Assembly (NCBI GenBank): GCA_963746175.1
Contig: CAVVAH010000001.1
Coordinates: 1,178,001-1,242,000 of the forward strand
Length of the DNA: 64,000 nt
Direction of reading: 5' to 3'
Source of the DNA: CAVVAH01 sp963746175
Lineage (GTDB): Bacteria; Actinomycetota; Actinomycetes; JACCUZ01
The translations under genes and the position numbers were made by a program. The notes below the pieces were generated by a model that ran no database searches, had not been told where the DNA came from, and worked only from the letters and a program-made list of their open reading frames with translations. This document shows positions 9,055-18,032 of the stretch, piece after piece (positions within the stretch are counted from its first letter, which is position 1; the number at the start of each line of letters is the position of its first letter).

Positions 9055-9371
9055 TCAATCACGCTTCGCGTCGGGGAAAAACACCAGGAGCTGGCCCTCG
9101 AACCGGCGCGCCGACCGCTTCGTCTGGCGGGTAGCCCTCGACCGTGAAGATCGGTTCGCCGGCGTCGACGAAGCCCGCATCACCATTGCGGTCCTCGTAG
9201 GCGAACGGTGTCCTCGATCCGTCCAGCCGGCAGCGCACCACGCCGAGTCGTTCGCCCCGCGACACCCGTCCTCGTCAGGTCGTCGGCCACATACACGCGA
9301 CCACGCCAGCGGACGAAGTTCAGGTGGGCCGCGACGGCGGACGGTGACCTCGTGGAAATGGTTCGGGTCAC
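9055..9371 (-). pseudogene. Decayed small conserved gene, two frameshifts
   Basis: Read across three frames on the minus strand, this gives one continuous-looking small protein: AAHLNFVRWRGRVYVADDLT from the first frame, then RGERLGVVRCRLDGSRTPFA through FTVEGYPPDEAVGA in the second, and RFEGQLLVFFPDAKRD with a stop in the third. Each junction is a one-base shift, near 9265 and 9105. I recognise the general look of a small actinobacterial hypothetical protein but no function. No single frame gives a convincing product, so I call it a pseudogene. Confidence 0.55.
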
Positions 9372-9534
9372 ACGAGGGCGAACCTGAGCGGGTCGACGTC
9401 CCGATCGATCGGATCCTCGGCCGCCCTGCCACCACCGGAATCACCCTCGCCGACGACCCGACCAGCGAGCAGCCCACCGCTCGGGCCCGTAGGCCGTCAG
9501 GTCTCGCGCGGCTACCGCGGTGCACCTGCGGCGG

Positions 9535-10011
9535 CGCGCAGACCGCCGCCGTCGTGCTCGACGTGCCCACCGCGCTCGGCCTGGCCGACAACCCCGGCTA
9601 CCTGCCCGGCTACGGCGCCGTGCCCGCTGACCTTGCCCGGAGGATGGCCGCCGACCGCGACTGGATCCGCTGGATCACCGACCCGCAGAACCGGGCAGCT
9701 GCTCGACCGCGGCACCGCCGCTACCGGCCCGGCGGCGCCCTGCACGCCTACGTCAACGCCCGCGACCGGGTCTGCGGCTTTCCCGGCTGCAACCAACCCG
9801 CACAAGCCTGCGACTGCGACCACGTCGTCGCCTTCCGCCACCATGGCCGGACCGTCCAGATCAATCTCGGACCCCTGTGCCGCCAGCATCACACAACGCC
9901 AAGACTTGCGGCCACTGGCGACTGCACTATGACCCGAACACGGCCACCAAGACCTGGACCAGCCCCCTCGGCCTCACCCACACCAGAACCAGGCTGCCAC
10001 TCCTCAGCTGA
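9535..10011 (+). pseudogene. Remnant of DUF222/HNH (13E12-type) endonuclease gene
   Basis: The C-terminal half of a DUF222-HNH protein survives: AAVVLDVPTALGLADNPGYL, PGYGAVPADLARRMAADRDW and the HNH core VCGFPGCNQPAQACDCDHVV with NLGPLCRQHH. It is broken by frameshifts: near 9690-9720, where RTGQLLDRGT is in another frame, and again after CRQHH near 9895, where KTCGHWRLHYDPNTATKTWT continues in another frame to the TGA at 10009-10011. The DUF222 N-terminal half is absent. Together with the neighbouring pseudogene this marks a decaying patch of about 1 kb. Confidence 0.8.
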
Positions 10012-10072
10012 GGGAGCCCAGCAACGACTAATGCGGGTGACGCGGCGCCCGACCGGTGACAGGCTCGACCGG

Positions 10073-10831
10073 ATGCCATCTCCCCTGCACCACCGTGTCG
10101 AAGGTTCCGGACCGACCGTCGTGCTGCTGCACGCCGCGGTCGCCGACCTGCGGATGTGGGACCACCAGGCTGCCGCGCTGGCCGCCGACCACACTGTCGT
10201 CCGGTGCGACTTCCGCGGCTTCGGGCAGTCTCCGCTCGCCGCGGACGACTCGTACTCCGACGCCGAGGACGTCCTCGCGCTGCTCGACGACCTGGGCGTC
10301 GGCGACTTCGCCCTCGTCGGCGCGTCGCACGGCGGCGGTGTCGCCCTGCAGGTCGCCTCGGCGGTCCCGGGCCGCGTCACGAGGCTGGTGCTGCTCGACG
10401 CTGCCGCCGTGGTCGCCGAGAAGACGGCGGCGATCCGGGCCGTCTGGGCGGAGGAGGAGCGGCTGCTCAATGCCGGCGACGTGGACGGGGCGACCGAGCT
10501 CATGGTGCGGACCTGGCTCGGGCCGGACGCCGACGAGCCGGCACGCGCGCTGGTCCGCGACATGCAGCGGCGCGCGTACGAGGTGCAGCTGGCTGCGGGC
10601 GACGACGTCGACGACCGCGAGCTCGACGTCGACCTCGCGCGGCTGACGATGCCCACCACGGTGGCCTTCGGCGGCCACGACGTCGACTGGTTCGCCGACA
10701 TCGCCAGGGAGCTCGCCCGGCAGCTGCCGGACGCCCGGCTGGTCGAGCTGCAGTGGGCCGGCCACCTGCCGTCCCTGGAACGGCCCGAGGTCACCAGCGC
10801 CCTCGTCCGCGACGCGGTGGACGCTCCGTAG
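10073..10831 (+). CDS. Alpha/beta-fold hydrolase
   Basis: A 252-residue hydrolase similar to 3-oxoadipate enol-lactonase/haloperoxidase-type enzymes. The oxyanion region is VVLLHAAVADLRMWDHQ (HG replaced by HA), followed by DFRGFG, the nucleophile elbow LVGASHGGGVAL (Ser near residue 92), an acid candidate in VAFGGHDVDWF and the terminal His in WAGHLPSLE. The start is set at ATG 10073, since the same frame upstream is the HNH pseudogene. The gene ends 11 bp before the M20 amidohydrolase, whose -10 box overlaps its stop codon. Substrate unknown. Confidence 0.88.
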   Translation: MPSPLHHRVEGSGPTVVLLHAAVADLRMWDHQAAALAADHTVVRCDFRGFGQSPLAADDSYSDAEDVLALLDDLGVGDFALVGASHGGGVALQVASAVPGRVTRLVLLDAAAVVAEKTAAIRAVWAEEERLLNAGDVDGATELMVRTWLGPDADEPARALVRDMQRRAYEVQLAAGDDVDDRELDVDLARLTMPTTVAFGGHDVDWFADIARELARQLPDARLVELQWAGHLPSLERPEVTSALVRDAVDAP

Positions 10832-10842
10832 ACTCGGTCGTC

Positions 10843-12084
10843 GTGACCGTCGAGAGCCGCACCGATGTCCTGGCCCGCGCCCGGGAGATCGGGCCCGACC
10901 TCGTGGCGCTGCGCCGCGAGCTGCACCGCATCCCGGAGATCGGCAACCACCTGCCGCTGACCCAGCAGGTGCTGCTCCGCGAGCTGACCGCTCTCGACGA
11001 CGGCAGCAAGGTCGTCGAGATCAGCACCGGTGAGGCGCTGTCCTCGATCACCGTCGTGATCCGTGGCGGTGCCCCCGGCGCAGACAAGGGCCCGGTGGTC
11101 CTGCTGCGCGGCGACATGGACGCCCTGCCGGTGACCGAGGAGGTCGCGGTCGACTACGTCTCGGAGCACGTCGGGGTCATGCATGCCTGTGGCCACGACC
11201 TGCACATGGCCGGCCTGGTCGGCGCGGCCCGGCTGCTGCTGGCCCGTCGCGACGAGCTGGCCGGCGACGTGGTGCTGATGTTCCAGCCCGGCGAGGAGGG
11301 CCCCGGCGGGGCCGAGCCGATGATCGCCGAAGGGCTGCTGACGGCAGCCGGGCGTCCGGTCGACGCGGCGTACGCGTTGCACGTCGCGTCGTCGGAGCAC
11401 CCGCTCGGGCAGTGGTACGGCAGGCCGGGCCCGGTCTACGCCGCCGCCGACGAGGCCCGGGTCCGCGTGGTCGGGGTCGGCGGCCACGGCTCGAGCCCGC
11501 ACCGCGCCAAGGACCCGGTGCCGGCCGCCTGCGAGATGGTCCTCGCGCTGCAGACGATGACGACCCGTGGCTTCGACGTGTTCGACCCGGTGGTGGTGAC
11601 CGTGGGCCGGCTCGCGGCGGGCACCAAGGACAACATCATCCCGGACGGCGCCGAGTTCGACGCGACCGTCCGCAGCCTCTCGGCAGCGGCGCGGGAGAAG
11701 GTGCAGCACGACATCGAGCGACTGGTCCACGGCATCGCCGAGGCACACGGGCTCACCGCCGAGGTCGACTACCGGCTCGGGTACCCGGTGACCGTGAACG
11801 ACGCGACGGAGCACGCACTCGCGCTGGAGGTGGTCACGGACCTCTTCGGTGCCGACCGCTTCACGCTGATGGCCGAGCCGGAGCTGGGTTCCGAGGACAT
11901 GTCCTTCGTGCTCGACCGGGTCCCCGGCGCGTACCTCAATCTCGGCGCCTCCACGGTCGACGACTACGACTCCGCGCCCGACAACCACTCGCCACGCGCC
12001 GCCTTCGACGACTCGGTCCTGCCCGACGCCGCGGCCTGGCTCGCCGAGGTCGGCGTGCGGCGGTTGCGGCTCGGCAGCCGCTAG
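10843..12084 (+). CDS. M20 family metallopeptidase / N-acyl amino acid amidohydrolase
   Basis: A 413-residue two-zinc amidohydrolase of the M20D (hippurate hydrolase/IAA-amino-acid hydrolase) group. Visible zinc motifs are LRGDMDALPV, VMHACGHDLHMA and QPGEEGPGGAEPMI (catalytic Glu pair). The lid/dimerisation domain includes GGHGSSPHRAKDPV, and the last ligand is in DNHSPRAAFDD. Such enzymes cleave N-acyl amino acids. A TAGACT box at 10829-10834, overlapping the previous stop codon, lies 8 nt before the GTG start, so a separate leaderless transcript is likely. Confidence 0.93.
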   Translation: MTVESRTDVLARAREIGPDLVALRRELHRIPEIGNHLPLTQQVLLRELTALDDGSKVVEISTGEALSSITVVIRGGAPGADKGPVVLLRGDMDALPVTEEVAVDYVSEHVGVMHACGHDLHMAGLVGAARLLLARRDELAGDVVLMFQPGEEGPGGAEPMIAEGLLTAAGRPVDAAYALHVASSEHPLGQWYGRPGPVYAAADEARVRVVGVGGHGSSPHRAKDPVPAACEMVLALQTMTTRGFDVFDPVVVTVGRLAAGTKDNIIPDGAEFDATVRSLSAAAREKVQHDIERLVHGIAEAHGLTAEVDYRLGYPVTVNDATEHALALEVVTDLFGADRFTLMAEPELGSEDMSFVLDRVPGAYLNLGASTVDDYDSAPDNHSPRAAFDDSVLPDAAAWLAEVGVRRLRLGSR

Positions 12085-12195
12085 ACGGGAAGGGCGCGCC
12101 CGTCGCGGTAGTCGAACGGCAGCAGCGCCGAGTCGAGCCCCGCGACACCACCGGAGCCGGTGTCATGTCGTGCTCCTTCCCCATAGAGTCCCGCC

Positions 12196-12801
12196 ATGAG
12201 TCGCCGGAAGGTCGAGGTGCGGCGCGAGGAGATCCTGCGCGCGACCGTCGACGAGGTCACCGAGCGCGGCTTCGCCAGCACCCGGGTGGCCGACGTGGCG
12301 AGCCGGCTCGGCATCAGCACCGGGCTGGTCTTCTACCACTTCGAGTCGAAGGAGGCGCTGCTCTCGCAGGCCTTCGCGTACGCCGCCGAGCGCGACCTCG
12401 AGCGGCTGGACGCAGCCGCACAGGGCAGCGGGAGCGCGGTCCGCCGGCTGGCGAAGATCCTCGCCTACTACGGCCCTGAGGAGTCGGCGGCCGGCTGGCC
12501 GCTGTGGATCGACGCGTGGGCGACGGCCCTGCGCATCCCCGAGCTGGCAGAGGTGTCGCAACAGCTCGACGTGCGGTGGAAGGACGCGGTGGCCACGGTG
12601 ATCGCCGACGGCGTCGCGCGCGGCGAGATGACCTGCGCGGACCCGACCGCCGCGGCGTGGCGGATCACCGCGCTGCTCGACGGGCTCGCCGTGCAGGCAA
12701 CGGTGCACAGTGGCGTGCTCACCCGCCGGCAGGTGACGTCCTGGGTCCGCAGCGCGGCGGCGGCCGAGCTGGGCCTCGACCCGGCCACGCTGCGCCGATA
12801 G
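12196..12801 (+). CDS. TetR/AcrR family transcriptional regulator (BetI-like C-terminus)
   Basis: A 201-residue repressor-type protein. The N-terminal helix-turn-helix spans about residues 10-55 (ILRATVDEVTERGFASTRVA, then SRLGISTGLVFYHFESKEAL); the C-terminal ligand domain matches the BetI-like TetR_C pattern with ALLDGLAVQATV near residue 160. A TAGAGT box at 12184-12189 sits 6 nt before the ATG, a leaderless start. The gene is convergent with the flavoprotein gene (9 bp apart) at the end of the transporter/oxygenase operon. It is the obvious candidate to bind the paired palindromes at 15130 and 21272; this is inferred from location only. Confidence 0.92.
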   Translation: MSRRKVEVRREEILRATVDEVTERGFASTRVADVASRLGISTGLVFYHFESKEALLSQAFAYAAERDLERLDAAAQGSGSAVRRLAKILAYYGPEESAAGWPLWIDAWATALRIPELAEVSQQLDVRWKDAVATVIADGVARGEMTCADPTAAAWRITALLDGLAVQATVHSGVLTRRQVTSWVRSAAAAELGLDPATLRR

Positions 12802-12810
12802 CCCGCCTCG

Positions 12811-14001
12811 TCAGACCAGCCAGCTCGTGGCGTGGCCAGGTTCGACCAGCGCCGGCCGGTCCGGTGCGAACGCGCCGATGTCGGAGGTTGTCGTCCCGTC
12901 GGTGACCAGGTCGGCGAGCAGCCGGCCGAACGTCGGCACGAACTTGAAGCCGTGCCCGGCGCCGAGACCGACGAGCACCGACTCGTGCTTGGGCACCGGG
13001 CCGACGACGAAGTCGCGGTCGGGCGTGAGCGTGTAGAGGCAGGTCACGGTGCTCGTCGGTGAGCCGACTCCCGGCAGCAGGCTGTGCACGAACCGGGTGA
13101 GCCGGTGCTCGGCCTCGAGGTCGGGCGCGAAGGTCCTCGACTCGGCGGTGGTCACCGCTCCACCGACGTCCTGGCCGGCCTTCACCAGAGCACCGGTGCC
13201 GGCCTCGTCGTAGGTCGGGAAGCCGTAGAACGACGGGTCGTCCATCCAGATCCACACCGGGACCGATGCCGGCGAGTAGCGACCGGGCCTCGACGGCGCG
13301 AAGTAGGTCACCTGCTCGCGGGTCACCGTCAGGGGCATCGACGTGTCGAGGTGGGCGAGCAGCTGGTTGGTCCACGCGTCCGCGGTGAGCACCACGTGCC
13401 GGGCCCGGTAGGTGCGGGCGGCCGCGCCACCGGACGTGACGCTGACCGTCCCGTCGTCGTGCGAGCGAAGGGCCGTCACCGGCGACTCGGCGTGCAGCCG
13501 TGCACCGGCGAGCGCAGCGAGCCGCTGCAGCACCCGGGTCGACCGGCCGGCCGGGACGATCGACGTGTCCTCCTGCACGAGTGCGACGGTGCCCTCCGGG
13601 ACCGTCAGCGACGGCCACCGGGCGGTGACCTCGTCGGCGCCGAGCGTCGTGAACGGCACGTCCTCGGCGATCATGCTGCTCGTGTAGTCCTCGGCCGGGA
13701 TGGCCGGGCCCGGCGGGAAGAGGTCGACGCCGCCGGTGCGCGTGACCAGCTGCTCGCCGGACTCGCGCTCCAGGTCGGCCCAGTCGTCGTACGCCTCACC
13801 GGCCAGCCGCACGTACGCCGGGGTGTGGTAGCTGCGGCGCAGGATCCGCGACGTGTCGTGCGAGGCACCGCGGACGTGACCCAGCTCGAACTGCTCGAGC
13901 CCGACCACCGACGCACCGCGCCGCGCGAGCTGCCAGGCGGTGGCCGAGCCGAGTCCGCCGAGCCCGACGACGACGACGTCGACGCCCGGCTGGGCCGTCA
14001 T
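12811..14001 (-). CDS. Sarcosine oxidase-like FAD-dependent amine oxidase
   Basis: A 396-residue flavoprotein of the monomeric sarcosine oxidase/N-methyltryptophan oxidase family, which oxidatively removes N-methyl groups from secondary amines, giving formaldehyde and hydrogen peroxide. The FAD-binding motif VVGLGGLGSATAWQLARRG is at residues 11-29. The segment TCLYTLTPDRDFVVG carries the Cys that binds FAD covalently in characterised members, and GAGHGFKFVPTFG follows as expected. The ATG at 14001 overlaps the stop of the Rieske gene by 4 bp (ATGA), implying coupled translation. It is most likely the second step after the Rieske enzyme; the actual substrate is not determined. Confidence 0.9.
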   Translation of the reverse strand: MTAQPGVDVVVVGLGGLGSATAWQLARRGASVVGLEQFELGHVRGASHDTSRILRRSYHTPAYVRLAGEAYDDWADLERESGEQLVTRTGGVDLFPPGPAIPAEDYTSSMIAEDVPFTTLGADEVTARWPSLTVPEGTVALVQEDTSIVPAGRSTRVLQRLAALAGARLHAESPVTALRSHDDGTVSVTSGGAAARTYRARHVVLTADAWTNQLLAHLDTSMPLTVTREQVTYFAPSRPGRYSPASVPVWIWMDDPSFYGFPTYDEAGTGALVKAGQDVGGAVTTAESRTFAPDLEAEHRLTRFVHSLLPGVGSPTSTVTCLYTLTPDRDFVVGPVPKHESVLVGLGAGHGFKFVPTFGRLLADLVTDGTTTSDIGAFAPDRPALVEPGHATSWLV

Positions 14002-15110
14002 GGGGCTTCCTCCCCCAGCCGGGGCAGGAGCCATCGCCGGATGTCGAGGCTGGCGTCCTCCATCGGCGCGAACCAGCCCTGCGTGTACGCCCGGGACGAC
14101 ATGCCGCGCTGCACCGACTCGCAGACCGCCCAGTCCTGGCGGTTGACGACGTCCCAGAAGTCCATCGCGTCCGACGGGTCGAAGCCCGGCCGCGCCGCCT
14201 CATCCGGCGCGAACAACAGGTCGCACACGATCCGGGTCCGGTGGGCGCCTGCGGGCCAGAGCGTGAACGCCGCCACGTGGTCGGCGGACAGGCTGAGCAT
14301 GAGGTTCGGGTAGAGCAGCTCGCCCTTGTGCCGCACCTTCTCGGCGTCGTCCAGCCCGGGGAACGGCGCCCGGTCGGAGGTGCCCGACGCTGTGAAGGTC
14401 CAGGCACCGTCCCGGTGCGGGATGCCGTCCTCCCAGTCGAGGTCGGCACCGCCGCGGCCGAACGCCGGCACCAGCCGCACCAGCTCCGGGTGCACACCGG
14501 CGCAGTGGTAGCACTCGTTGTAGTTCTCCAGCACGACCTTGTAGTTGGCCCGGACGTCGTACTCCCGACTGTCGCCGACGACGAGGCGCTCGAGCGGGTA
14601 GCGCGCCACTCGCTCGACGGCCGCGCCGAGCGAATCGCGCAACGCAGGCGGGCCGGCCTGCGGTGTGAGGTGCAGGAAGAGGAAGCCGCCCCATGTGTCG
14701 ACGCCGACCGGGTGCAGGCCGAACCCGTCGGGGTCGAAGTCGTCGACGTCCTCGGTGTGCGGCGCGCGCAGCAGCCGGCCGCCGAGGTCGTAGGTCCACG
14801 AGTGGTACGGGCAGCGAAGCGACTGCGCCCGGAACGGTGCGGGCAGCTCGACGTCGGGGTCGACCGGGACGACCTGTGACCCGCGGTGCCGGCAGACGTT
14901 GTAGAAGGCGCGGAAGCCGCCCTCACCGTCGCGGGTGACGAGGATGCTCTCGCCGGCCACGTCGAGCGCGGCGACGCCGGGGCCGTCGCCGAGGTCGGGC
15001 ACGCGGCCGGCGCAGAACCACTCCCGGTGCAGCACCTGCTCGCGCTCGCGCGCCCAGTGCGTCGCGTCGACGTAGTACGGCGCCGGCAACGCCGCCTGCA
15101 GCGAGGTCAC
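13998..15110 (-). CDS. Rieske non-heme iron oxygenase, quaternary-amine demethylase type
   Basis: A 370-residue oxygenase alpha subunit. The Rieske 2Fe-2S ligands are CRHRG (near residue 73) and CPYHSW (near residue 99). The mononuclear iron site is ENYNECYHCAGVHPEL (near residues 191-206), with the distal Asp in MDFWDVVNRQD. The Glu in NECYH, where most ring-hydroxylating dioxygenases have Asp, is typical of the glycine-betaine/carnitine/stachydrine group; length fits too. The GTG at 15110 has a strong GGGGAGG site, and a 20-bp palindrome lies just upstream. No ferredoxin reductase partner is encoded nearby. With the sarcosine oxidase-like gene this suggests stepwise N-demethylation. Confidence 0.9.
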   Translation of the reverse strand: MTSLQAALPAPYYVDATHWAREREQVLHREWFCAGRVPDLGDGPGVAALDVAGESILVTRDGEGGFRAFYNVCRHRGSQVVPVDPDVELPAPFRAQSLRCPYHSWTYDLGGRLLRAPHTEDVDDFDPDGFGLHPVGVDTWGGFLFLHLTPQAGPPALRDSLGAAVERVARYPLERLVVGDSREYDVRANYKVVLENYNECYHCAGVHPELVRLVPAFGRGGADLDWEDGIPHRDGAWTFTASGTSDRAPFPGLDDAEKVRHKGELLYPNLMLSLSADHVAAFTLWPAGAHRTRIVCDLLFAPDEAARPGFDPSDAMDFWDVVNRQDWAVCESVQRGMSSRAYTQGWFAPMEDASLDIRRWLLPRLGEEAP

Positions 15111-15129
15111 CGCCCGAGCACCTCCCCTC

Positions 15130-15149
15130 TACTGATCCGCGAGTCAGTA
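15130..15149. promoter_or_regulatory. Palindromic operator-like motif upstream of Rieske gene
   Basis: TACTGATCCGCGAGTCAGTA has 6-bp outer arms TACTGA/TCAGTA and a CGCG centre. It lies 20 bp upstream of the Rieske GTG, immediately before its ribosome site. A closely related copy is at 21272-21291. The form and position fit a TetR-family operator; binding is inferred. Confidence 0.55.
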
Positions 15150-15154
15150 ACGCC

Positions 15155-16147
15155 TCAGTCCAGTGTGCCCTGCCGGAGTCCGGAGAGGAAGCAGGAGGCG
15201 ACGTGGGTCTCCGTCGCGGTGAGCACCGGAAGGTGGGTTCGTCGGCAGTCGCCGTCGACCCCGGCCTCCTCGGCCGCACCCGAGGCGAGCGCCGGGCAGC
15301 GCGGGTGGAACCGGCAGCCGTCCGGCACCCGGGTCGGGTCCGGCGGCTCGCCGGCCAGCACGGTGGGCTCGAGGTGCTTGGTCTCCGGCACCACCGACAG
15401 CAGCGCCCGCGTGTACGGGTGCTGCGGGTCGTCGAGCACCTGCTCGGTCGGACCGCTCTCGACGACCCGGCCGAGGTACATCACGGCGATCCGGTCGGCG
15501 ATGTTCCACGCCAGCCCCAGGTCGTGCGTGACGACGAGCACGGACAGGCCCAGCTCCCGGCGCAGGCCGAGCAGCAGCTCGAGGATCTCACCGCGCACCG
15601 AGGCGTCCAGCGACGACACCGGCTCGTCGGCGACGAGCACCTCGGGGTCGAGGACGAGCGCGCCGGCGATCACGACGCGCTGCCGCTGGCCGCCGGACAG
15701 CTCGTGCGGGTAGCGCAGGAAGTAGCGTTCGGCGGGCCGCAGCCCGACCCGTGACAGGGCGTCCGCGACCCGGGTCTGCTCGTCACCGCCGATCCGGTGG
15801 ACCCGCAGCCCCTCGGCGACGGCTTCGTAGACGGTGTGCCGCGGGTTGAGCGACCCGGTGGGGTCCTGCAGCACCAGCTGCACCTGGCGGCGGTACGCCT
15901 TGAGCGCTCGCGCGTCGTAGCGCAGCGGTCGACCGCCGAAGAGCACCTGGCCGGCCGACGGGCGCTCCAGCCCGAGCAGGGTCCGCGCGAGCGTGGTCTT
16001 TCCGCAACCGGACTCACCGACCAGCGCCACGACCTCGCCGCGGCCGACGGCGAGGTCGACGCCGTCGACGGCCCTGGCGAGCAGACCGCCGCGGGTCCGG
16101 AAGGTCGTCGACAGACCCACCGCCTCCAGCGCCGACGCCCTGCTCAC
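15155..16147 (-). CDS. Peptide-type ABC transporter ATP-binding protein (DppF/OppF-like)
   Basis: A 330-residue cytoplasmic ATPase of the oligopeptide/nickel transporter class. Walker A is GESGCGKTT (near residue 44), the signature LSGGQRQR, Walker B VLVADEPVSSLD and the H-loop VVTHDL. The oligopeptide-class C-terminal extension has HPYTRALL and the Cys-rich GCRFHPRCP segment. The GTG start overlaps the preceding gene by 4 bp (GTGA). It ends 45 bp before the Rieske gene, whose start region holds the operator-like palindrome, so the oxygenase may be both read through and separately controlled. Confidence 0.93.
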   Translation of the reverse strand: MSRASALEAVGLSTTFRTRGGLLARAVDGVDLAVGRGEVVALVGESGCGKTTLARTLLGLERPSAGQVLFGGRPLRYDARALKAYRRQVQLVLQDPTGSLNPRHTVYEAVAEGLRVHRIGGDEQTRVADALSRVGLRPAERYFLRYPHELSGGQRQRVVIAGALVLDPEVLVADEPVSSLDASVRGEILELLLGLRRELGLSVLVVTHDLGLAWNIADRIAVMYLGRVVESGPTEQVLDDPQHPYTRALLSVVPETKHLEPTVLAGEPPDPTRVPDGCRFHPRCPALASGAAEEAGVDGDCRRTHLPVLTATETHVASCFLSGLRQGTLD

Positions 16148-17124
16148 GGCGACACCGCGGGGCCGACGTGCACGCAGGCGGCCTGCTGCTCCGGCCCGGC
16201 CGGCCGCAGCCGCACGTCGACGGTCCGGCACTCCTCGACGGTCTCCGGGCACCGCGGATGGAACGGGCAGCCACCGGGGAGGTCGCCCGGCCACGGCGGG
16301 TCCCCCGGCAGCCCGCGAGGGGCGAACCGCGCCGCCGGGTCGCCGATCGTGGGGAACGCCGCCGACAGAGCGCGCGTGTACGGGTGCCGCGCGCGGACGA
16401 GCACGTCGGCGGACCGGCCCTGCTCGACGACGCGGCCGGCGTACATCACAGCGACCCGGTCGCAGGTGCTGGCGAGCACGGACAGGTCGTGGCTGATGAC
16501 GACGAGCCCGAGGCCGCGGTCGTGCACGAGCGAGGTGAGCAGGTCCAGCACCTGCGCCTGCACCATCACGTCCAGTGCCGTCGTCGGCTCGTCGGCGACG
16601 ATCAGGCGCGGCTCGCAGGCCAGCGCCATCGCGATCATCACCCGCTGCTTCTGGCCACCGGAGAGCTGGTGCGGGTACGACGAGGCGAGCCGCGCCGGCA
16701 GCCCGACGTCGGACAGCAGCCGGGCGACCGTCTTCTCCGCCGCGCGCCGGGTGGAGGAACGGTCGTGCAGCTGGACCGGCTCGGCCACCTGCCGCCCGAC
16801 GCGGTGCAACGGGTTCAGGGAGTGCAGCGCGCCCTGGAACACGATCGACGCCTCGGACCAGCGCACCGCGCGCAGCCGGCCGAACGACATCGACAGCACG
16901 TCCTCGTCGTCGAGCAGCACGCGGCCGGAGACCTTCGCGGACCGCGGGGTGAGGCGCAGCACGGTGGCCGCCAGCGTCGACTTGCCCGACCCGGACTCCC
17001 CCGCCACTCCGAGGCTGGTGCCCGCCTCGACGTCCAGCGTGACGCCGCGGACGGCGGGCACGTCGCCCTCCGAGGTGCGGTAGGTGACCTCGAGGTCCTC
17101 GAGGCGCAGCAGCGGCACGGTCAC
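16144..17124 (-). CDS. Peptide-type ABC transporter ATP-binding protein (DppD/OppD-like)
   Basis: A 326-residue ATPase paired with the next gene. Walker A is GESGSGKST, signature LSGGQKQR, Walker B LIVADEPTTALD, H-loop VVISHDL. The C-terminal HPYTRALSAAFP and GGCPFHPRCPETVEEC segments are specific to the oligopeptide/dipeptide/nickel importers. The GTG at 17124 overlaps the permease stop by 4 bp, as elsewhere in this operon. The substrate is not deducible from the ATPase; the neighbouring Rieske and amine oxidase genes suggest an N-methylated small molecule or peptide. Confidence 0.93.
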   Translation of the reverse strand: MTVPLLRLEDLEVTYRTSEGDVPAVRGVTLDVEAGTSLGVAGESGSGKSTLAATVLRLTPRSAKVSGRVLLDDEDVLSMSFGRLRAVRWSEASIVFQGALHSLNPLHRVGRQVAEPVQLHDRSSTRRAAEKTVARLLSDVGLPARLASSYPHQLSGGQKQRVMIAMALACEPRLIVADEPTTALDVMVQAQVLDLLTSLVHDRGLGLVVISHDLSVLASTCDRVAVMYAGRVVEQGRSADVLVRARHPYTRALSAAFPTIGDPAARFAPRGLPGDPPWPGDLPGGCPFHPRCPETVEECRTVDVRLRPAGPEQQAACVHVGPAVSP

Positions 17125-18032
17125 CGGCTCCCCGGGTCGAGGACGTTCTCCAGCGCCCGGCCGACCAGCGTGAAGGCCAGCACCACGACCACCACGCAGA
17201 CACCCGGCGGCAGCAGGTACCACCAGGCGCCGGCGCTGATCGCGCCGGCGGAGAACGCGTTGTCCAGCATCGAGCCCCAGGAGATCCGGAACGGGTCGCC
17301 GAGCCCGAGGAACGACAGCGTCGTCTCGGACAGGATCGCGATCGCCACGGTCAGGGTCGTGTTGGCCAGCACCAGGGGCATGACGTTGGGCAGCACGTGC
17401 CGCGACATCTGGTGCCAGTGCCCGCCCCCGAGCACGCGGGCGCGCTCGAGGTACGGCCGGGCCTCGACGGCCAGCGTCTGGGCCCGCACCAGCCGGGCCG
17501 TCCCCGGCCACGACGTGACGCCGATGACGACGATGACGTTGAGCAGCGACGAGCCGAGGACCGTTGCGAGGGCGATGGCGAGCGGCAGGAAGGGGATGAC
17601 GAGGAACCAGTCGGTGAGCCGCTCGAGGATGCCGCCCAGCCAGCCGCCGAAGTGGCCGGACGCGATGCCCACCAGCGTGCCGATCGCCATCGAGATCACC
17701 GTGGCGGAGATGCCGACGAGCAGCGAGACCCGGGCGCCCCACACGACGAGGGCGAGCACCGATCGGCCGGACTCGTCGGTGCCCAGTGGGAAGCCGCCGG
17801 TCGGTTCGGACAGGACGTCACCGGTCGCCTTCGTCACCTCGAGCTCGTCCGAGGAGAACAGCAGCGGTGCGGCCAGTGCGAGGACGACGAACACCGCCAG
17901 GATCGCCAGCCCGGCGAGTCCGGCCCGCTGTCCCCGGAACGCTGTCGCGAACCGGCGCAGGGAGGTACGCCGCCGGGCCCGTCGGACGGCCCGTGCCGAC
18001 AGGACGGCACCGCTCACGCGGGTGCTGCTCAC
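17121..18032 (-). CDS. Peptide-type ABC transporter permease (DppC/OppC-like)
   Basis: A 303-residue inner-membrane permease. The N-terminal cytoplasmic arm and first membrane segment (residues about 40-60) are followed by the OppC-type external loop with FPLGTDESGRSVLALVVWG. The remaining segments are in the C-terminal binding-protein-dependent transport domain. The EAA loop reads AVEARPYLERARVLGGG and is followed by RHVLPNVMPLVLAN. The GTG start overlaps the DppB-like gene by 4 bp. It forms the translocation pore with that protein. Confidence 0.92.
   Translation of the reverse strand: MSSTRVSGAVLSARAVRRARRRTSLRRFATAFRGQRAGLAGLAILAVFVVLALAAPLLFSSDELEVTKATGDVLSEPTGGFPLGTDESGRSVLALVVWGARVSLLVGISATVISMAIGTLVGIASGHFGGWLGGILERLTDWFLVIPFLPLAIALATVLGSSLLNVIVVIGVTSWPGTARLVRAQTLAVEARPYLERARVLGGGHWHQMSRHVLPNVMPLVLANTTLTVAIAILSETTLSFLGLGDPFRISWGSMLDNAFSAGAISAGAWWYLLPPGVCVVVVVLAFTLVGRALENVLDPGSR

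Noticed and set aside
9059..9265. Short frame starting SRGERLGVVRCRLDG as an independent gene
   Set aside because: Flanking frames continue the same protein, so it is one part of a frameshifted gene.
12081..12320. Minus-strand frame ending LLPFDYRDGRALPV
   Set aside because: Most of it is antisense to the TetR gene; the short tail in the gap could be a fragment, but nothing supports a gene.
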